A DNA stretch of 64,000 nucleotides from Aquabacter sediminis (GTDB taxonomy: Bacteria; Pseudomonadota; Alphaproteobacteria; Rhizobiales; Xanthobacteraceae): assembly GCF_028863665.1 (NCBI RefSeq), contig NZ_JARBFX010000005.1:484031-548030 (forward strand), in the 5' to 3' direction. The position numbers and the translations under genes are program-made. The notes beneath the pieces are model-generated. The model had not been told where the DNA came from. It did no database searches and saw only the letters and a list, made by a program, of their open reading frames with translations. Below are positions 33,261 through 43,058 of this stretch, one piece after another (the stretch's first letter is position 1; each line of letters starts with the position of its first letter).

Positions 33261-35894
33261 CTAAGGCACGGGCTGCCAGGGCTCCATCCGCAGCAAAGTG
33301 CCGCCGAGCTTGGCGAAGGCGCGCTGGCGGCAGGTGAAGACGATGACCTGCTGACTCTCTGCTTGGTGGTGCAGGGCATCGAACATGCGCTCGATCCGGG
33401 CATCATCCGAATAGACGAGCGCGTCATCGAGAATGACCGGCACGGCTTCGCCGTTGCGTGAAAGCAGCCGGGCAAAGGCAAGACGCGTGAGGATGGCGAG
33501 TTGCTCGCGCGTGCCGCCGCTGAGCACGTCGAGCTTCTCGTCGAAACCATCCCGCACCATGGTGCGGGGCAGGAGAGTCTCCTCGTCGAAGGTCACCGAG
33601 GCATCGTCAAACAGCAGCCCAAGCAGCGGGCGCAATTCCTGGAGCAGCGGAGCGAAATAATGGTCCCGCGTCCGGGTGCGTGCCTCTTCAAGTGCTGATC
33701 GAAGACGCATGAGCACCGCCACCTCCCGGGCATAGGCGGCGACTTTTCGCTCGGCCTCTGCCAGTTGGTCACGGGTCTCCTGCAGAGCCTCCTCGACGGC
33801 GCTTTCCGAACGAGTCTGGATGCGGCCGTCCAGGGACGCCGCCTGCTCGCGCGCTTCTGCTATCTCCTTGCGGGTGACCTCGGCGACGGAGTGCAGCCGC
33901 CGGTGGCGGGCCTCAAGGCTTGCAAGGTCAGGCGCATCCCGCGACAGGTCGGCGACTGCGGCCATGGCGTTGGCATAGGTGTGTTCGGCCGCAGCGGCCT
34001 CGTCCGCCAGCTTCCCGTCCCGCTCGGCGCGCGCGGCCTCGGGACCGAGGCTGTCCGCAAGGCTCATCAGGCTGGAGGTGAGGCTGGCCGCCCGCCGCTC
34101 CGCCTCCACCACGCCTTCTCCCGCCACGTCCGCGCGCGCCTGTGCCGCGCGCACCTCTTCCCGGCCCCTGCGCACATCCATCTCGATGGCCGTCAGGCGC
34201 GCGCGGACGTGATCCGGGTCCTGCGTCACTTCGGCCGTGTCCTGTGCCTTGGCTTCCAACTGCACAATCTGCTCGCGCAAGGCAGAAAGGCCGTGCGGGG
34301 CCAGGAGGGCAAGGCGCTGGCGGGCGAGCTTGACCTCGCCATCCATCTCCCGCCACCGGATTTCCCGCAGGCGCCCTGCCGCCAGGTCCGCAATGCCGAT
34401 CTGGTCCAGGAGCCCCCGCCGCCGAGCCTCAGCCTTGCGGATCTCGTCGAGGCCCTCGCCGTGGGTGGGAAACGATAGCGTCAGGCGCCCCACGCCCTCG
34501 ATCTCCAGGGTGGTCGAACCGGCCAGCAATCGCTCCTCTTGCGGCGCGAGCGGCACCCCTTCGATCGCCACCCGGCCGACTGCCCCCGGCTGATAATCCA
34601 TGCGCAGATGGGGTGCGCGCGCCGTTGCGGCGGCCCTCAGGACCGCCAACTGCGCCTCCACCTTCTCAAGTTCGGCCAGCGTACCGGGAGGGATGGCATG
34701 GCCTCTTAGCGCGGCCTCAAGGCTCTCCAATTGGCTCCGTGCTTCTGTGGCCTGGCGCAGGATGTCGCGGGCGTGGGCCAGTGCCCGGCGGGCCTCTTGC
34801 GCGGCGACGGCCCGCTCCAGGCTGGCGAGCTGCTCGCGCAAGGCGCGTTCCTGCGTCTCTGTCGCGGTCAAGGCCACCATGGCGTGGCGCGCCTCGTCCT
34901 GCGCCTGCCTCTGTCGCTCGCGCGCCTCTTCGCGAAGACCTGTCGCCTGGGTGGTCTCTCGGGCGAGCTGAGCGTGGCGCGAGAGTGCCTCGCGAAAGCG
35001 AGCCAGCGCGGCCACGGCCGTGTCGCGCCGGGCTTGCATGGCGGCGGCCTCGGCGCGCGCGGTCGTCAGGGCCTGCGCTTGGGCCTGGGCCTTGGCCAAT
35101 GCCGCAGCCGCTGTCGCCACCGCCTCCTCCCGCTCCCGCGCGGCCTCGGGACTGTCGATCTCCGCGAGGCGGGCGCGCAAGGTCCGGCGCTGGTGGAGGG
35201 CGGCATGGAGATCGCTCACGCTAGCCGCCTGTTGCTCCTCGAGCTCCAGGAGGCGATCGCGTGTCTTAAGCGCTGCATCATAGGGACCGTTGGCCTTGGG
35301 GCGTCCCGTGGCTGCCGTGACGAGGCGCGATAGCTCGGCGTCGCAGGCGGCCAGCGCCTGCGCCATGCGGCGGCCGCCGGTGAGCACTTCCACTTCCCCC
35401 TGAACGGAGGTGAGGACGGTCTCCCGCGCCCGCCGCTCCGCCTCGTCCTCGGACCTGGCCTGCCGCTCAAGCCCGATGATGCCCTGGCGTACCCAGAGCA
35501 AGCCCGCAGGACCCCCGGCGCCGTCGCTGATGAGCCGGGTGATGAAGCGTTCGGCCTCATCCGCCTGGGCGAGGAGGCGCCCGCTGTCGCGCTCGCGCAC
35601 CTGGGCCCGCTTGCCGGAGAGGAATTGCTTGCTTAGGCGGAAGGCGCCAGCGGGTGTGACGATGTCCGCCTCCACCAGGGGACCGCCGCCGCTATAGGGG
35701 CGCAGCGCCTTCACCGCGCCGGACGCGCTGGTATGGGCCTGGAAGAAGAGGGCATACAGGGCGTCGAAACAGGTGGACTTGCCCTGCTCATTGGCCGCGC
35801 ACAGCACATTCACCCCCGCCCCGATCCCCTCGATCCGGACGCCGGTGCCGGCGAAGCGGCGCACATTGTGGAGGCGAAGCGCAGTGAGCTTCAT
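33261..35894 (-). CDS. SbcC/YhaN-like SMC-type ATPase
   Basis: 877 aa from ATG 35894, which overlaps the exonuclease stop by 4 nt. The N-terminal ABC half carries Walker A in AANEQGKSTCFDAL. A long Arg/Ala/Glu-rich coiled coil fills most of 170-750, and the C-terminal half has VLSGGTREQLAILTRL (signature) and VILDDALVYSDDAR (Walker B). It is shorter than classical SbcC (over 1000 aa), and no CxxC zinc hook is visible in the coiled coil, which fits the YhaN branch. With its partner nuclease it should process DNA ends or hairpins. Confidence 0.9.
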   Translation of the reverse strand: MKLTALRLHNVRRFAGTGVRIEGIGAGVNVLCAANEQGKSTCFDALYALFFQAHTSASGAVKALRPYSGGGPLVEADIVTPAGAFRLSKQFLSGKRAQVRERDSGRLLAQADEAERFITRLISDGAGGPAGLLWVRQGIIGLERQARSEDEAERRARETVLTSVQGEVEVLTGGRRMAQALAACDAELSRLVTAATGRPKANGPYDAALKTRDRLLELEEQQAASVSDLHAALHQRRTLRARLAEIDSPEAAREREEAVATAAAALAKAQAQAQALTTARAEAAAMQARRDTAVAALARFREALSRHAQLARETTQATGLREEARERQRQAQDEARHAMVALTATETQERALREQLASLERAVAAQEARRALAHARDILRQATEARSQLESLEAALRGHAIPPGTLAELEKVEAQLAVLRAAATARAPHLRMDYQPGAVGRVAIEGVPLAPQEERLLAGSTTLEIEGVGRLTLSFPTHGEGLDEIRKAEARRRGLLDQIGIADLAAGRLREIRWREMDGEVKLARQRLALLAPHGLSALREQIVQLEAKAQDTAEVTQDPDHVRARLTAIEMDVRRGREEVRAAQARADVAGEGVVEAERRAASLTSSLMSLADSLGPEAARAERDGKLADEAAAAEHTYANAMAAVADLSRDAPDLASLEARHRRLHSVAEVTRKEIAEAREQAASLDGRIQTRSESAVEEALQETRDQLAEAERKVAAYAREVAVLMRLRSALEEARTRTRDHYFAPLLQELRPLLGLLFDDASVTFDEETLLPRTMVRDGFDEKLDVLSGGTREQLAILTRLAFARLLSRNGEAVPVILDDALVYSDDARIERMFDALHHQAESQQVIVFTCRQRAFAKLGGTLLRMEPWQPVP

Positions 35895-37015
35895 GAGGGC
35901 AAAGCCGCGCAATAGGAGAAGAGCCGCATGAGCGCCTCGCGGGCGAGGTCACGCTCGGCCAGCGGGCGATCCGTATCGCGGCTCTCCGCCAGGAGGGAAT
36001 CGGCGGCCTGCCGGAGTGCGCCGGAGCGGTCAATGAGGTCGAGATCCTCGCTCTCGCAGGTGAGGGCGAGGTCCTGTGCGTCCAGTTCCAGCAGGGCAAA
36101 TTCCGGCGCGGCCGCCGCAATGGCCTGATCCAGCACGGCCCGTGCCTCCGGCCGCACCCGCCCCCTGGCTGCGATGCGCAAAAGGGCCTGACGCCGCATG
36201 GATCCCGTGGGGAGGAGGGCTGCGATGTCGCGCGCCATGTCCCCCTCGGGCAGGCAGTCCAGGGAGGCCGTGCGCCAGGTGAAGAGGCCGGTTTCCACCG
36301 GCTCCACCATGGGCGGCGCGCCGGCGCCGGCCAGGGTGACGCGCAAGGCCCGGCCCGGCGCGTCATGCTTGAAACGGTCGGGCTCGGGCGTTCCGGCATA
36401 ATAGGTGCGTGTGCCAAGGCTGATCTGGCCGTGCCAGTCCCCCAGCGCGAGATAATCGAGGCCGGCCTGGGTCGCGCGGTCGGGCGCGATCACGTCGTCG
36501 GCGCTCCCATCCTCGGAGAAGGACTGAACCGGCCCATGGGCGAGCCCAATGCGCGCCACGCCTTCGACCGAGGGGGATTGGTTCATCCAGGCGGTGAGGT
36601 CCCGGCCCGGCCGCCGGGTGGTGCAGGGGGCCGGGAGAAGGAGGGCGCCGGGGCCAAGCGGCAAGGGCTCGGGAGTGGTGGCGAGCGTGAGATTCGGGGG
36701 GAGGGCCCGGGCGGCTGCCGCCCAGAGCTCCTCCGCCGCCAGCGAATCGTGGTTTCCGGGCAGGATGATCCAGCGCAGGTCGCCGTGCCCTGCCATGGCG
36801 GCCAGGGCCTGGCGAAGCACGGCGGGGCTGGGCGTCTCCGTGTCGAACACGTCGCCGGCCAGCAGGATGATGGGAGCGCCGCCCTCTCGGGCCCGGGCGG
36901 CCAGGCGATCGAGCACGGAATGGCGCGCTTCCCGAAGCCGGCCGCGGAGCTCTTCCGGCATGGAGCCGTAAGGCTTGCCGAGATGAAGGTCCGCGCTGTG
37001 CAGAAATCGGATCAT
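35891..37015 (-). CDS. SbcD/YhaO-like DNA repair exonuclease
   Basis: 374 aa. All Mre11-type metallophosphoesterase motifs are present: HSADLHLG, LLAGDVFD, LPGNHDS, GLAHGPV and ALGDWHGQ, followed by YYAGTPEPDRF. The C-terminal 130 residues form the capping and coiled-coil-binding part. It is the nuclease subunit of a complex with the overlapping SMC-type ATPase gene, and acts on DNA ends in a Mn-dependent way in the family. Confidence 0.92.
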   Translation of the reverse strand: MIRFLHSADLHLGKPYGSMPEELRGRLREARHSVLDRLAARAREGGAPIILLAGDVFDTETPSPAVLRQALAAMAGHGDLRWIILPGNHDSLAAEELWAAAARALPPNLTLATTPEPLPLGPGALLLPAPCTTRRPGRDLTAWMNQSPSVEGVARIGLAHGPVQSFSEDGSADDVIAPDRATQAGLDYLALGDWHGQISLGTRTYYAGTPEPDRFKHDAPGRALRVTLAGAGAPPMVEPVETGLFTWRTASLDCLPEGDMARDIAALLPTGSMRRQALLRIAARGRVRPEARAVLDQAIAAAAPEFALLELDAQDLALTCESEDLDLIDRSGALRQAADSLLAESRDTDRPLAERDLAREALMRLFSYCAALPS

Positions 37016-37054
37016 CCCCGCTCTATAGCAGCACGGGCGCCGCCCCGCATGGGT

Positions 37055-37831
37055 TCAGAAGCGGCTCAGGAGGTCGGAGCGGAAGGAGGCGTCCAGGCGC
37101 CGCATGAAGCCCTCGGCGCAGCACATGTGCTCGTGCATGATCTGCCCCGCCTTCTGCACGTCCTGGGCCCGCAATGCGACCAGTAGCTCCTTGTGGCTGG
37201 CGATGTTTTCGTCGCCGAACCGCTCGTGCTCGGTCATGCTGGAGGAGCGGAAGCTCACCAGGTCCCGCAGCATGGCGTTCAGGAAGCGGCACATGAAGAC
37301 GAGGATGACGTTGTCGCAAGCCTCGCACAGGATGTCGTGAAACTCGGTCTCCGCACTGCGCACCACCGAGCGCGCCGCCTGTTGGTTGGCCTCCTCGCAC
37401 AGCCGGATATTCTCTTCCAACCGGCGATATTGGTCCTCGTTAAGCTTGCCGATGACGTTCTCGACAAGGATGACTTCGAGCACCTTGCGCAACTCATAGA
37501 CGTGCTTGAAATCCACCGGCTGGAAGTGGAGATACTGGCGCAGCTGCTGCATCACGATGTCGATGGAGGAGCTCTGCACCTCCGGGCCGCCATTGGGTCC
37601 GGACACCATGCGCACCAGGCCTTCCACCTCAAGGGCTTTGAGCGCCTCGCGGATGGTGCCCTTGGAGCAGGCGTACCGCTCCATCAAAGCGCGCTCATTG
37701 GGCAGGCGGTCGCCGGGCTGAAGGCTGTCGCGGGCGATCTGCCGGCGCATATCCTCCGCCACCTGATCGGACAGCTTGATGCGCGGCAGTTTCCTGACAT
37801 CCGTGCCGGATGAAGTTCGCCCGCCGCTCAT
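37055..37831 (-). CDS. GntR family regulator (FadR/FCD subfamily)
   Basis: 258 aa. The winged helix is SDQVAEDMRRQIARDSLQPGD with RLPNERALMERYACSKGTIREALKALEVEGLV. The FCD effector domain follows, with metal-ligand-like ELRKVLEV, FHDILCEAC and SHKELLVALRAQD. It starts 4 nt after the M81 gene and is the last gene of the operon that begins at the second LivK-type gene, so it is a likely autoregulator of that transport and amidohydrolase operon. Confidence 0.92.
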   Translation of the reverse strand: MSGGRTSSGTDVRKLPRIKLSDQVAEDMRRQIARDSLQPGDRLPNERALMERYACSKGTIREALKALEVEGLVRMVSGPNGGPEVQSSSIDIVMQQLRQYLHFQPVDFKHVYELRKVLEVILVENVIGKLNEDQYRRLEENIRLCEEANQQAARSVVRSAETEFHDILCEACDNVILVFMCRFLNAMLRDLVSFRSSSMTEHERFGDENIASHKELLVALRAQDVQKAGQIMHEHMCCAEGFMRRLDASFRSDLLSRF

Positions 37832-37835
37832 CTGC

Positions 37836-39317
37836 TCATGCTTCCCAATTCAGGTCCCCGTCGAGGGGATATATGGGGCGCTTGAGCTTTTTGAAAGCAA
37901 ACAAACCATAGTCGGACGCGGTCACCCCGCTACCGGCGCATTCCACCACCTGCGTGCACAGGGGTTCGAAGACCGGCCGGCAATACATGCGCGATTTCAG
38001 CACGAGAAAGCGGGACGGCAGGGGGGCGATGCCGAGGCATGAGAACACCCCGAGGTCCAGCGGTTCGTGAGGCTGCTCGCACACCACGATCATGGCCTGG
38101 TCGGTCTCAAAGGCCGCGGCGCGGCCCATGGAAAGGACTTGCCCGGTATAGATGGGCCCAGTGACCTTGTAGGTGCCCGGGCTCAGGGTCCGCACGCGGC
38201 CGGTAAGGCGCAGGGGCGGGCGGGGGGCAGGCAGGCCTTGTGCCGGCGTTTTATTGCCCAGGGCCAGGGTCAGGGACGCGCCTTCACCCGCCGCTAACAG
38301 GGTCGCGACGGCCTCCCGGTCCGCAATGGGACCGACGGCGATGCCGGTCTCTCCCGTGGCGAGCAGGGCCTCCAGCACATCCATGGAATCGCAGGGGCCG
38401 CCGGAATTGCAGTTGTCGCTGTGGTCGAGAAGAAGAACCGGCTTGCCATGCCCCGCCAAGCCCCGCGCGCGCGCGATCGATGCGGGCAGGGGCTCCTGGT
38501 CATAGACGAAGGCCGCCCGCTTCTCCCACGCCGCGCGGCCGATCTCGGCGGCGACCGTTCGGGCAAGGTCCGGCGTATCCGCCACCGTGACAATTGAGAC
38601 GCCGGTCTCGGCCAGATCCGCGATGGGGAAGCCGCCGAACACGGTGACCGCCTGCACGCCCGGTCGCGTCTCGGCCGCGCGGGCAAGGGCAATGAGGTCC
38701 GCCATGGCGCCAGGCACAGTGGTGTTCATGCACAAGGTCGCGGCCAGCATGGGCGGGTGGCACAGTGCCATTGCGGGGCGCGGCGCGCCGTTCAGCAGCG
38801 GCTCCATCAGCCGCGCCACATGCTCGCCCGTCTCGACCATGTCCACATGGGGATAGGTCTTGAAGCCGACGATGACGTCGCAATGGTCCAGCAGGCGCTG
38901 GGTGATATTGCCGTGCAGGTCCAGGGCGACGCCGATGGGCGTATGGGGCGCTGCGCGCCGCACGCGGGCCACGAGTTCACCCTCGGCATCATCATGGCCG
39001 CGTGTGACCATGGCCCCGTGCAGGTCCAGCAGGATGCCGTCGCAGCCCCCGGCCACCGCCGCCAGGATGGCGTCCGCCATGGCATCGAAGGTGGCGTCAT
39101 CGGTGGGGCCGGAGGGGTCCGCGTGGGCGATCAACGGCACGTTCATTTCGGCGCCGAGACGGCGCCCGAACGCTTCAAAGGCGCCGAGCGCCGTGGGGTG
39201 CCCTGGCGCCGCGGCGAGCGCCTCTTCTCCCCAGAGGGGACGGAAGGCCGAAAGAGGCGTCGGGACGGGAGAGAAAGTGTTGGTCTCGTGATTGAGCCGA
39301 GCGAGGACGAGGCGCAT
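37836..39317 (-). CDS. M81 family metallopeptidase (MlrC-like)
   Basis: 493 aa from ATG 39317, sharing one nt with the upstream stop (TGATG). The DUF1485/MlrC N-terminal domain shows RLNHETNTFSPVPT, GILLDLHGAMVTRGHDDAEGEL and GVALDLHGNIT (metal-binding Asp/His). The middle reads PVLLLDHSDNCNSGGPCDS. The MlrC C-terminal domain ends the protein. The family is named after microcystinase C, but most members sit in amide or amino acid operons like this one, so the substrate here is more likely an amide or lactam related to the neighbouring M20 enzyme. Confidence 0.9.
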   Translation of the reverse strand: MRLVLARLNHETNTFSPVPTPLSAFRPLWGEEALAAAPGHPTALGAFEAFGRRLGAEMNVPLIAHADPSGPTDDATFDAMADAILAAVAGGCDGILLDLHGAMVTRGHDDAEGELVARVRRAAPHTPIGVALDLHGNITQRLLDHCDVIVGFKTYPHVDMVETGEHVARLMEPLLNGAPRPAMALCHPPMLAATLCMNTTVPGAMADLIALARAAETRPGVQAVTVFGGFPIADLAETGVSIVTVADTPDLARTVAAEIGRAAWEKRAAFVYDQEPLPASIARARGLAGHGKPVLLLDHSDNCNSGGPCDSMDVLEALLATGETGIAVGPIADREAVATLLAAGEGASLTLALGNKTPAQGLPAPRPPLRLTGRVRTLSPGTYKVTGPIYTGQVLSMGRAAAFETDQAMIVVCEQPHEPLDLGVFSCLGIAPLPSRFLVLKSRMYCRPVFEPLCTQVVECAGSGVTASDYGLFAFKKLKRPIYPLDGDLNWEA

Positions 39318-40579
39318 CAAGCGGCTCCCTTTGCCGGCTGTGCGGCGGCGATGCGGCGGTCATAGTCGAGCACGGCGCCGAGCAGCACCTGCGCGCCCGC
39401 GTGGCACTGTTCCTTGGAGGTGAATTCCTCCGGATTGTGGCTCAACCCCTTTTTCGAGGGCACGAAGATCATCGTGGTGGGTGCCACCGCCGCCACGTGG
39501 GCGGCATCGTGCCCCGCGCCTGAAATGATATCCCGCATGGACAGACCCGCTGCCTCCGCCGCGCGCCGCACGCTGGCGATGAGGTCGGGATGGAAGGCCA
39601 CCGCAGGGACCCGCGAAATGGGGCGCAGGTCAAAGGTCAGGCCGAGCTCGGCCACCACCTGCTCGATCAGCGCCTTCACCTCGGCTTCCAGGGGATCAAG
39701 AACGGCGTCGTCATGGTGGCGCAGGTCGATGGTGGCGCGCACCCGGCTGGCGATGACGTTGTGGGAATTGGGCGTGATGTCCAGGAAACCGATGCTGCCG
39801 ACGGCGTCGGGATAGGTCTTCGCGATACGGTCAATGCCGTCGATGATGCGGGCCATGCCCAGCAGCGCGTTGCGCCGCATGCCCATGGGCGTCGACCCGG
39901 TATGGGCTGCGGTGCCGTGTACCTCCAGGTCGAACCAGCGCATCCCCTGGACGCCCTGGACGACGCCGATGGTGGCGCCCTCCGCCTCCAGGATGGGCCC
40001 CTGCTCGATGTGCAACTCGAACATCGCGCCGATCTCGATGGACCCGGCTTTCGCCGCACCCCGATAGCCGATGGCCTCCAGTGCACTGGCGAAGGTTTCG
40101 CCGTTCACGTCCTCCCGGCTGTCGCAATAAGCACGGCTATAGGCGCCGGCATAGCAGCCGGAGCCCAGCATGGCGGGGGCGTAGCGGGAGCCTTCCTCAT
40201 TGGTCCAGTTGGCGATCATCAGGGGCGCTTCGGTGCGGAAGTCCGCCTCATGGAGCGTGCGGACCACTTCCAGCGCCGCGAGCACACCGAGAACGCCGTC
40301 GAACTTGCCACCGGTGGGCTGGGTGTCCAGGTGGCTGCCCATGGCGATAGGGGCGAGGTCTGCGCGGCGGCCGGGGCGGGTGGCGAACATGTTGCCCACT
40401 TCGTCCACGGTGATGGTCATGCCGAGGTCGCGGCACTCCCCTGCGAACCAGTCGCGCACGGCCTTGTCCTCTGCGCTCAAGGTCAGCCGTGCGATGCCGC
40501 CGTCGGGCGTCCCGCCCATGCGGGCGGTGTCCATCAGGGCGTCCCAGAGGCGGTCGCCATTCACGTTCAGGTTGGACAT
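39317..40579 (-). CDS. M20 family amidohydrolase (N-carbamoyl-L-amino acid hydrolase/allantoate amidohydrolase type)
   Basis: 420 aa. Zinc-binding motifs are in order: GSHLDTQPTGGKFDGVLGV (His, Asp), WTNEEGSRY (Glu-Glu), FELHIEQGP (His), and the distal SGAGHDAAHVA with the terminal KKGLSHNPEEF histidine. The dimerisation segment VHGTAAHTGSTPM is also present. The family hydrolyses ureido or carbamoyl groups (hydantoin, allantoin or beta-ureidopropionate breakdown). It follows the LivF-type gene in an operon, suggesting that the importer brings in an N-carbamoyl or ureido compound. The exact substrate is undetermined. Confidence 0.9.
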   Translation of the reverse strand: MSNLNVNGDRLWDALMDTARMGGTPDGGIARLTLSAEDKAVRDWFAGECRDLGMTITVDEVGNMFATRPGRRADLAPIAMGSHLDTQPTGGKFDGVLGVLAALEVVRTLHEADFRTEAPLMIANWTNEEGSRYAPAMLGSGCYAGAYSRAYCDSREDVNGETFASALEAIGYRGAAKAGSIEIGAMFELHIEQGPILEAEGATIGVVQGVQGMRWFDLEVHGTAAHTGSTPMGMRRNALLGMARIIDGIDRIAKTYPDAVGSIGFLDITPNSHNVIASRVRATIDLRHHDDAVLDPLEAEVKALIEQVVAELGLTFDLRPISRVPAVAFHPDLIASVRRAAEAAGLSMRDIISGAGHDAAHVAAVAPTTMIFVPSKKGLSHNPEEFTSKEQCHAGAQVLLGAVLDYDRRIAAAQPAKGAA

Positions 40580-40597
40580 TCTCTTCTCGCTTCCCGC

Positions 40598-41305
40598 TCA
40601 GGCGGCCTTGACGCCCAGATAGCGGTCGATGATGGACGTGTTGGTCCGGAATTCCTGGGCACTCGCCTCGTGGGCGATGCGACCCAGTTCCAGGATGTAG
40701 TGCCGGTCCGCCAGCTGGCCGCAGACCGCCAGGTTCTGCTCCACCAGGAGGATGGGCACGCCGTCGTCACGGATCTTGCGGATCTGGTCGACGATTTCCT
40801 CCACGATGATGGGGGCAAGGCCCTCCACGGGCTCGTCAAGCATCAGGACCTTCGGGCCGCCAAGCAGCGCGCGGGCAATGGACAGCATCTGCTGCTCGCC
40901 GCCGGAAAGCTGGCCACCGCCATTGCGGGCGCGCTCTTTCAGCCGGGGAAAGATGCGGTAGATGTCCGCCAGCGACCATCGGGCGCCCTTGCGCTGGGCG
41001 ATGCGCAAATTCTCTTCCACCGTCAGGAGGTGGAAGATGCCGCGGTCCTCGGGAACCAGGGAAAGGCCGGCATTGGCGATCCTGTAGGCGGGTTGCCCGG
41101 TGACATCCTGCCCCCCCAGTTCCACCCGGCCGCGCGCCGGGGTGATGAGGCCCACGATGGTCTTCAGGGTGGTGCTCTTGCCGGCGCCGTTGCGCCCAAG
41201 CAGCGTCACCACCTCACCTTCGCGCACCTCCAGGGAGACGCCGTGCAGGATGTGGCTCTTGCCGTAGAAGGAATGGATCTCGTCGACCCTCAGGGCTGGT
41301 GTCAC
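40598..41305 (-). CDS. LivF-type ABC transporter ATP-binding protein (second importer)
   Basis: 235 aa from GTG 41305, which overlaps the LivG-type stop (GTGA). Walker A is GRNGAGKST, the signature QLSGGEQQM and Walker B VLMLDEPVEGLAP. The LVPEDRGIFHLLTVEENL segment is typical of LivF/UrtE-like subunits. It is part of the minus-strand operon that starts at 45295. Confidence 0.93.
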   Translation of the reverse strand: MTPALRVDEIHSFYGKSHILHGVSLEVREGEVVTLLGRNGAGKSTTLKTIVGLITPARGRVELGGQDVTGQPAYRIANAGLSLVPEDRGIFHLLTVEENLRIAQRKGARWSLADIYRIFPRLKERARNGGGQLSGGEQQMLSIARALLGGPKVLMLDEPVEGLAPIIVEEIVDQIRKIRDDGVPILLVEQNLAVCGQLADRHYILELGRIAHEASAQEFRTNTSIIDRYLGVKAA

Positions 41306-42090
41306 GCCATGTCCCCCGTGATCATGTTGCCGAGATAGGCGCGCTGCACCTCCGGGTCCGCGCGCACGACGGCCGGAGGTCCCTCCACCAGCTTGCGCCC
41401 GAGACGCATGACGGTGACGGTGTCGGAGATGTTCATGACGATCCCCATATTGTGCTCGATGAAGAGCACCGTATGGTCGCGGCCCAGGTCCCGGATCAGC
41501 GCCTTCATGTCCTCGATATCGTCGATGCCCATGCCGGACGTGGGCTCGTCCAGCAGGATGAGCTTGGGACGGGCCGCCATGGCCATGCCCACCTCCAGCC
41601 GGCGCTGCTGGCCGTGGGAGAGCTCGCCGGCAAGACGGTTCGCGACGCCGCTCAGGGCAAGGCGTCCCAGCACATAGTCCACCGTCTCCAACGCTTCCTT
41701 GTTGGCGTCCGCCCGGCCCCAGGGCAGCAAGGCGGGCCACGGGGTGCGGCCCTGGCTGGCGAGGCGCAGGTTTTCCTTCACGGCGAGGTTGGGAAAGAGG
41801 CTGGTGACCTGGAACGAGCGGGCGATGCCGGCACGCACGCGGTCATCATCCGAAGTGTCGGTAATGTCCCGGCCTTCCATCAGGATGCGCCCGGCGGAGG
41901 CGCGAACCCGGCCGGTGAGGGCGTGGAAGAGGGTGGTCTTCCCCGCCCCGTTGGGGCCGATGATGGAGTGCACCGAATTCTTGCGGATGGTCAGGTTGAC
42001 CTCGGCCAGCGCCACGAACTTGCCGTAGGTGATGCCGAGCCCCCGGGTCTCCAGGGTGATGTCTGGGGCCGTGTTCGAGGTCTCAGACAT
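41302..42090 (-). CDS. LivG-type ABC transporter ATP-binding protein (second importer)
   Basis: 262 aa from ATG 42090, 8-nt overlap with the LivM-type gene. Walker A is GPNGAGKTT, the signature ELSHGQQRRLEVGMAM and Walker B LILLDEPTSGMG. The RSFQVTSLFPNLAVKEN Q-loop and IEHNMGIVMNISDTV H-loop are typical of LivG. It pairs with the LivF-type subunit downstream. Confidence 0.93.
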   Translation of the reverse strand: MSETSNTAPDITLETRGLGITYGKFVALAEVNLTIRKNSVHSIIGPNGAGKTTLFHALTGRVRASAGRILMEGRDITDTSDDDRVRAGIARSFQVTSLFPNLAVKENLRLASQGRTPWPALLPWGRADANKEALETVDYVLGRLALSGVANRLAGELSHGQQRRLEVGMAMAARPKLILLDEPTSGMGIDDIEDMKALIRDLGRDHTVLFIEHNMGIVMNISDTVTVMRLGRKLVEGPPAVVRADPEVQRAYLGNMITGDMA

Positions 42091-43057
42091 GGCCGCCCTC
42101 CCGCGCATCCTTGGGCGCCGTCTTGCGGCTCGTGAGGGCGGCACTCGCCTTCTCCACGAGCCCCCACAGTCCCCGCTGCATGAACAGCGCCACCACGATG
42201 AGCGCGAGGCCCAGCAGCAGCAGCCAGCGCGGCCAGATGGTGGAGAGCGCATCCGCCATCAGCAGGAAGAAGCCCGCCCCCAGCACCGAGCCGAACAGGC
42301 TCGACGTGCCGCCTATGATGGTCATGATGAGGATCTGCTCGCTGGTGTGGTACTCGATGTTGGAGAGCGGCGCGACGCCGATCAGCATGGCGTGGAGCGC
42401 CCCGCCGAAGGCCGTCACCGCGCCGGAAATGGCGAAGGCCTGGGTCTTGAAGACCTTGGTGGGAAAGCCGATGGCGGCGGCGCGCGGCTCGTTCTCCCGG
42501 ATGGCCAGCAAGGTCCGCCCGAAGGTGGATTGCGTGACGATCAGCAGGAGGCCGAACACCACCACGAAGCATATGGCGACGAAGATGTAGTAGGCCCAGG
42601 GATCGTTCAGCACGCCGCCAATATTGGGGCGCGGCACGTCCAGAATGCCGTTGTCGCCGCCGGTCAGGTCACTGAACGTATAGGCCAGGAAGTAGAAGAG
42701 CTGGGAAAAGGCCAGCGTGAGCATCACGAAATAGACGCCCTGCCGGCGGATCGACAACCAGCCCACTGCCGCCGCCACCACAGCTCCGAGCACGGTGGCG
42801 CCTGCGAGCACGACCGGCACCGCAAGGCCATAGCGCGTCAGGCCAACGCCGGCGAAATAGGTGCCGAGGCCAAAGAAGATGCCCTGGCCGAAAGACAGGA
42901 GCCCCGTATAGCCCAGCAGCAGATTGCAGGCGGCGACCACGATGGCGAAGATCAGAACTTCGCTCGCCAGGATGCCGGAAGACAGGCAGAAGGGCAGGGC
43001 GAGGGCCACCGCGACAGCGAGGCCGAATTGAACGAGAGGGCGGTCGACCACGTTCAT
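42083..43057 (-). CDS. LivM-type ABC transporter permease (second importer)
   Basis: 324 aa from ATG 43057. Multiple membrane segments are interspersed with LLLGYTGLLSFGQGIFFGLGTY, LAIRENEPRAAAIGFPTKVFK (coupling loop) and IIGGTSSLFGSVLGAGF. The start is 1 nt after the LivH-type stop. The C-terminal tail is polar and overlaps the ATPase gene. Confidence 0.93.
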   Translation of the reverse strand: MNVVDRPLVQFGLAVAVALALPFCLSSGILASEVLIFAIVVAACNLLLGYTGLLSFGQGIFFGLGTYFAGVGLTRYGLAVPVVLAGATVLGAVVAAAVGWLSIRRQGVYFVMLTLAFSQLFYFLAYTFSDLTGGDNGILDVPRPNIGGVLNDPWAYYIFVAICFVVVFGLLLIVTQSTFGRTLLAIRENEPRAAAIGFPTKVFKTQAFAISGAVTAFGGALHAMLIGVAPLSNIEYHTSEQILIMTIIGGTSSLFGSVLGAGFFLLMADALSTIWPRWLLLLGLALIVVALFMQRGLWGLVEKASAALTSRKTAPKDAREGGHV

Positions 43058-43058
43058 C

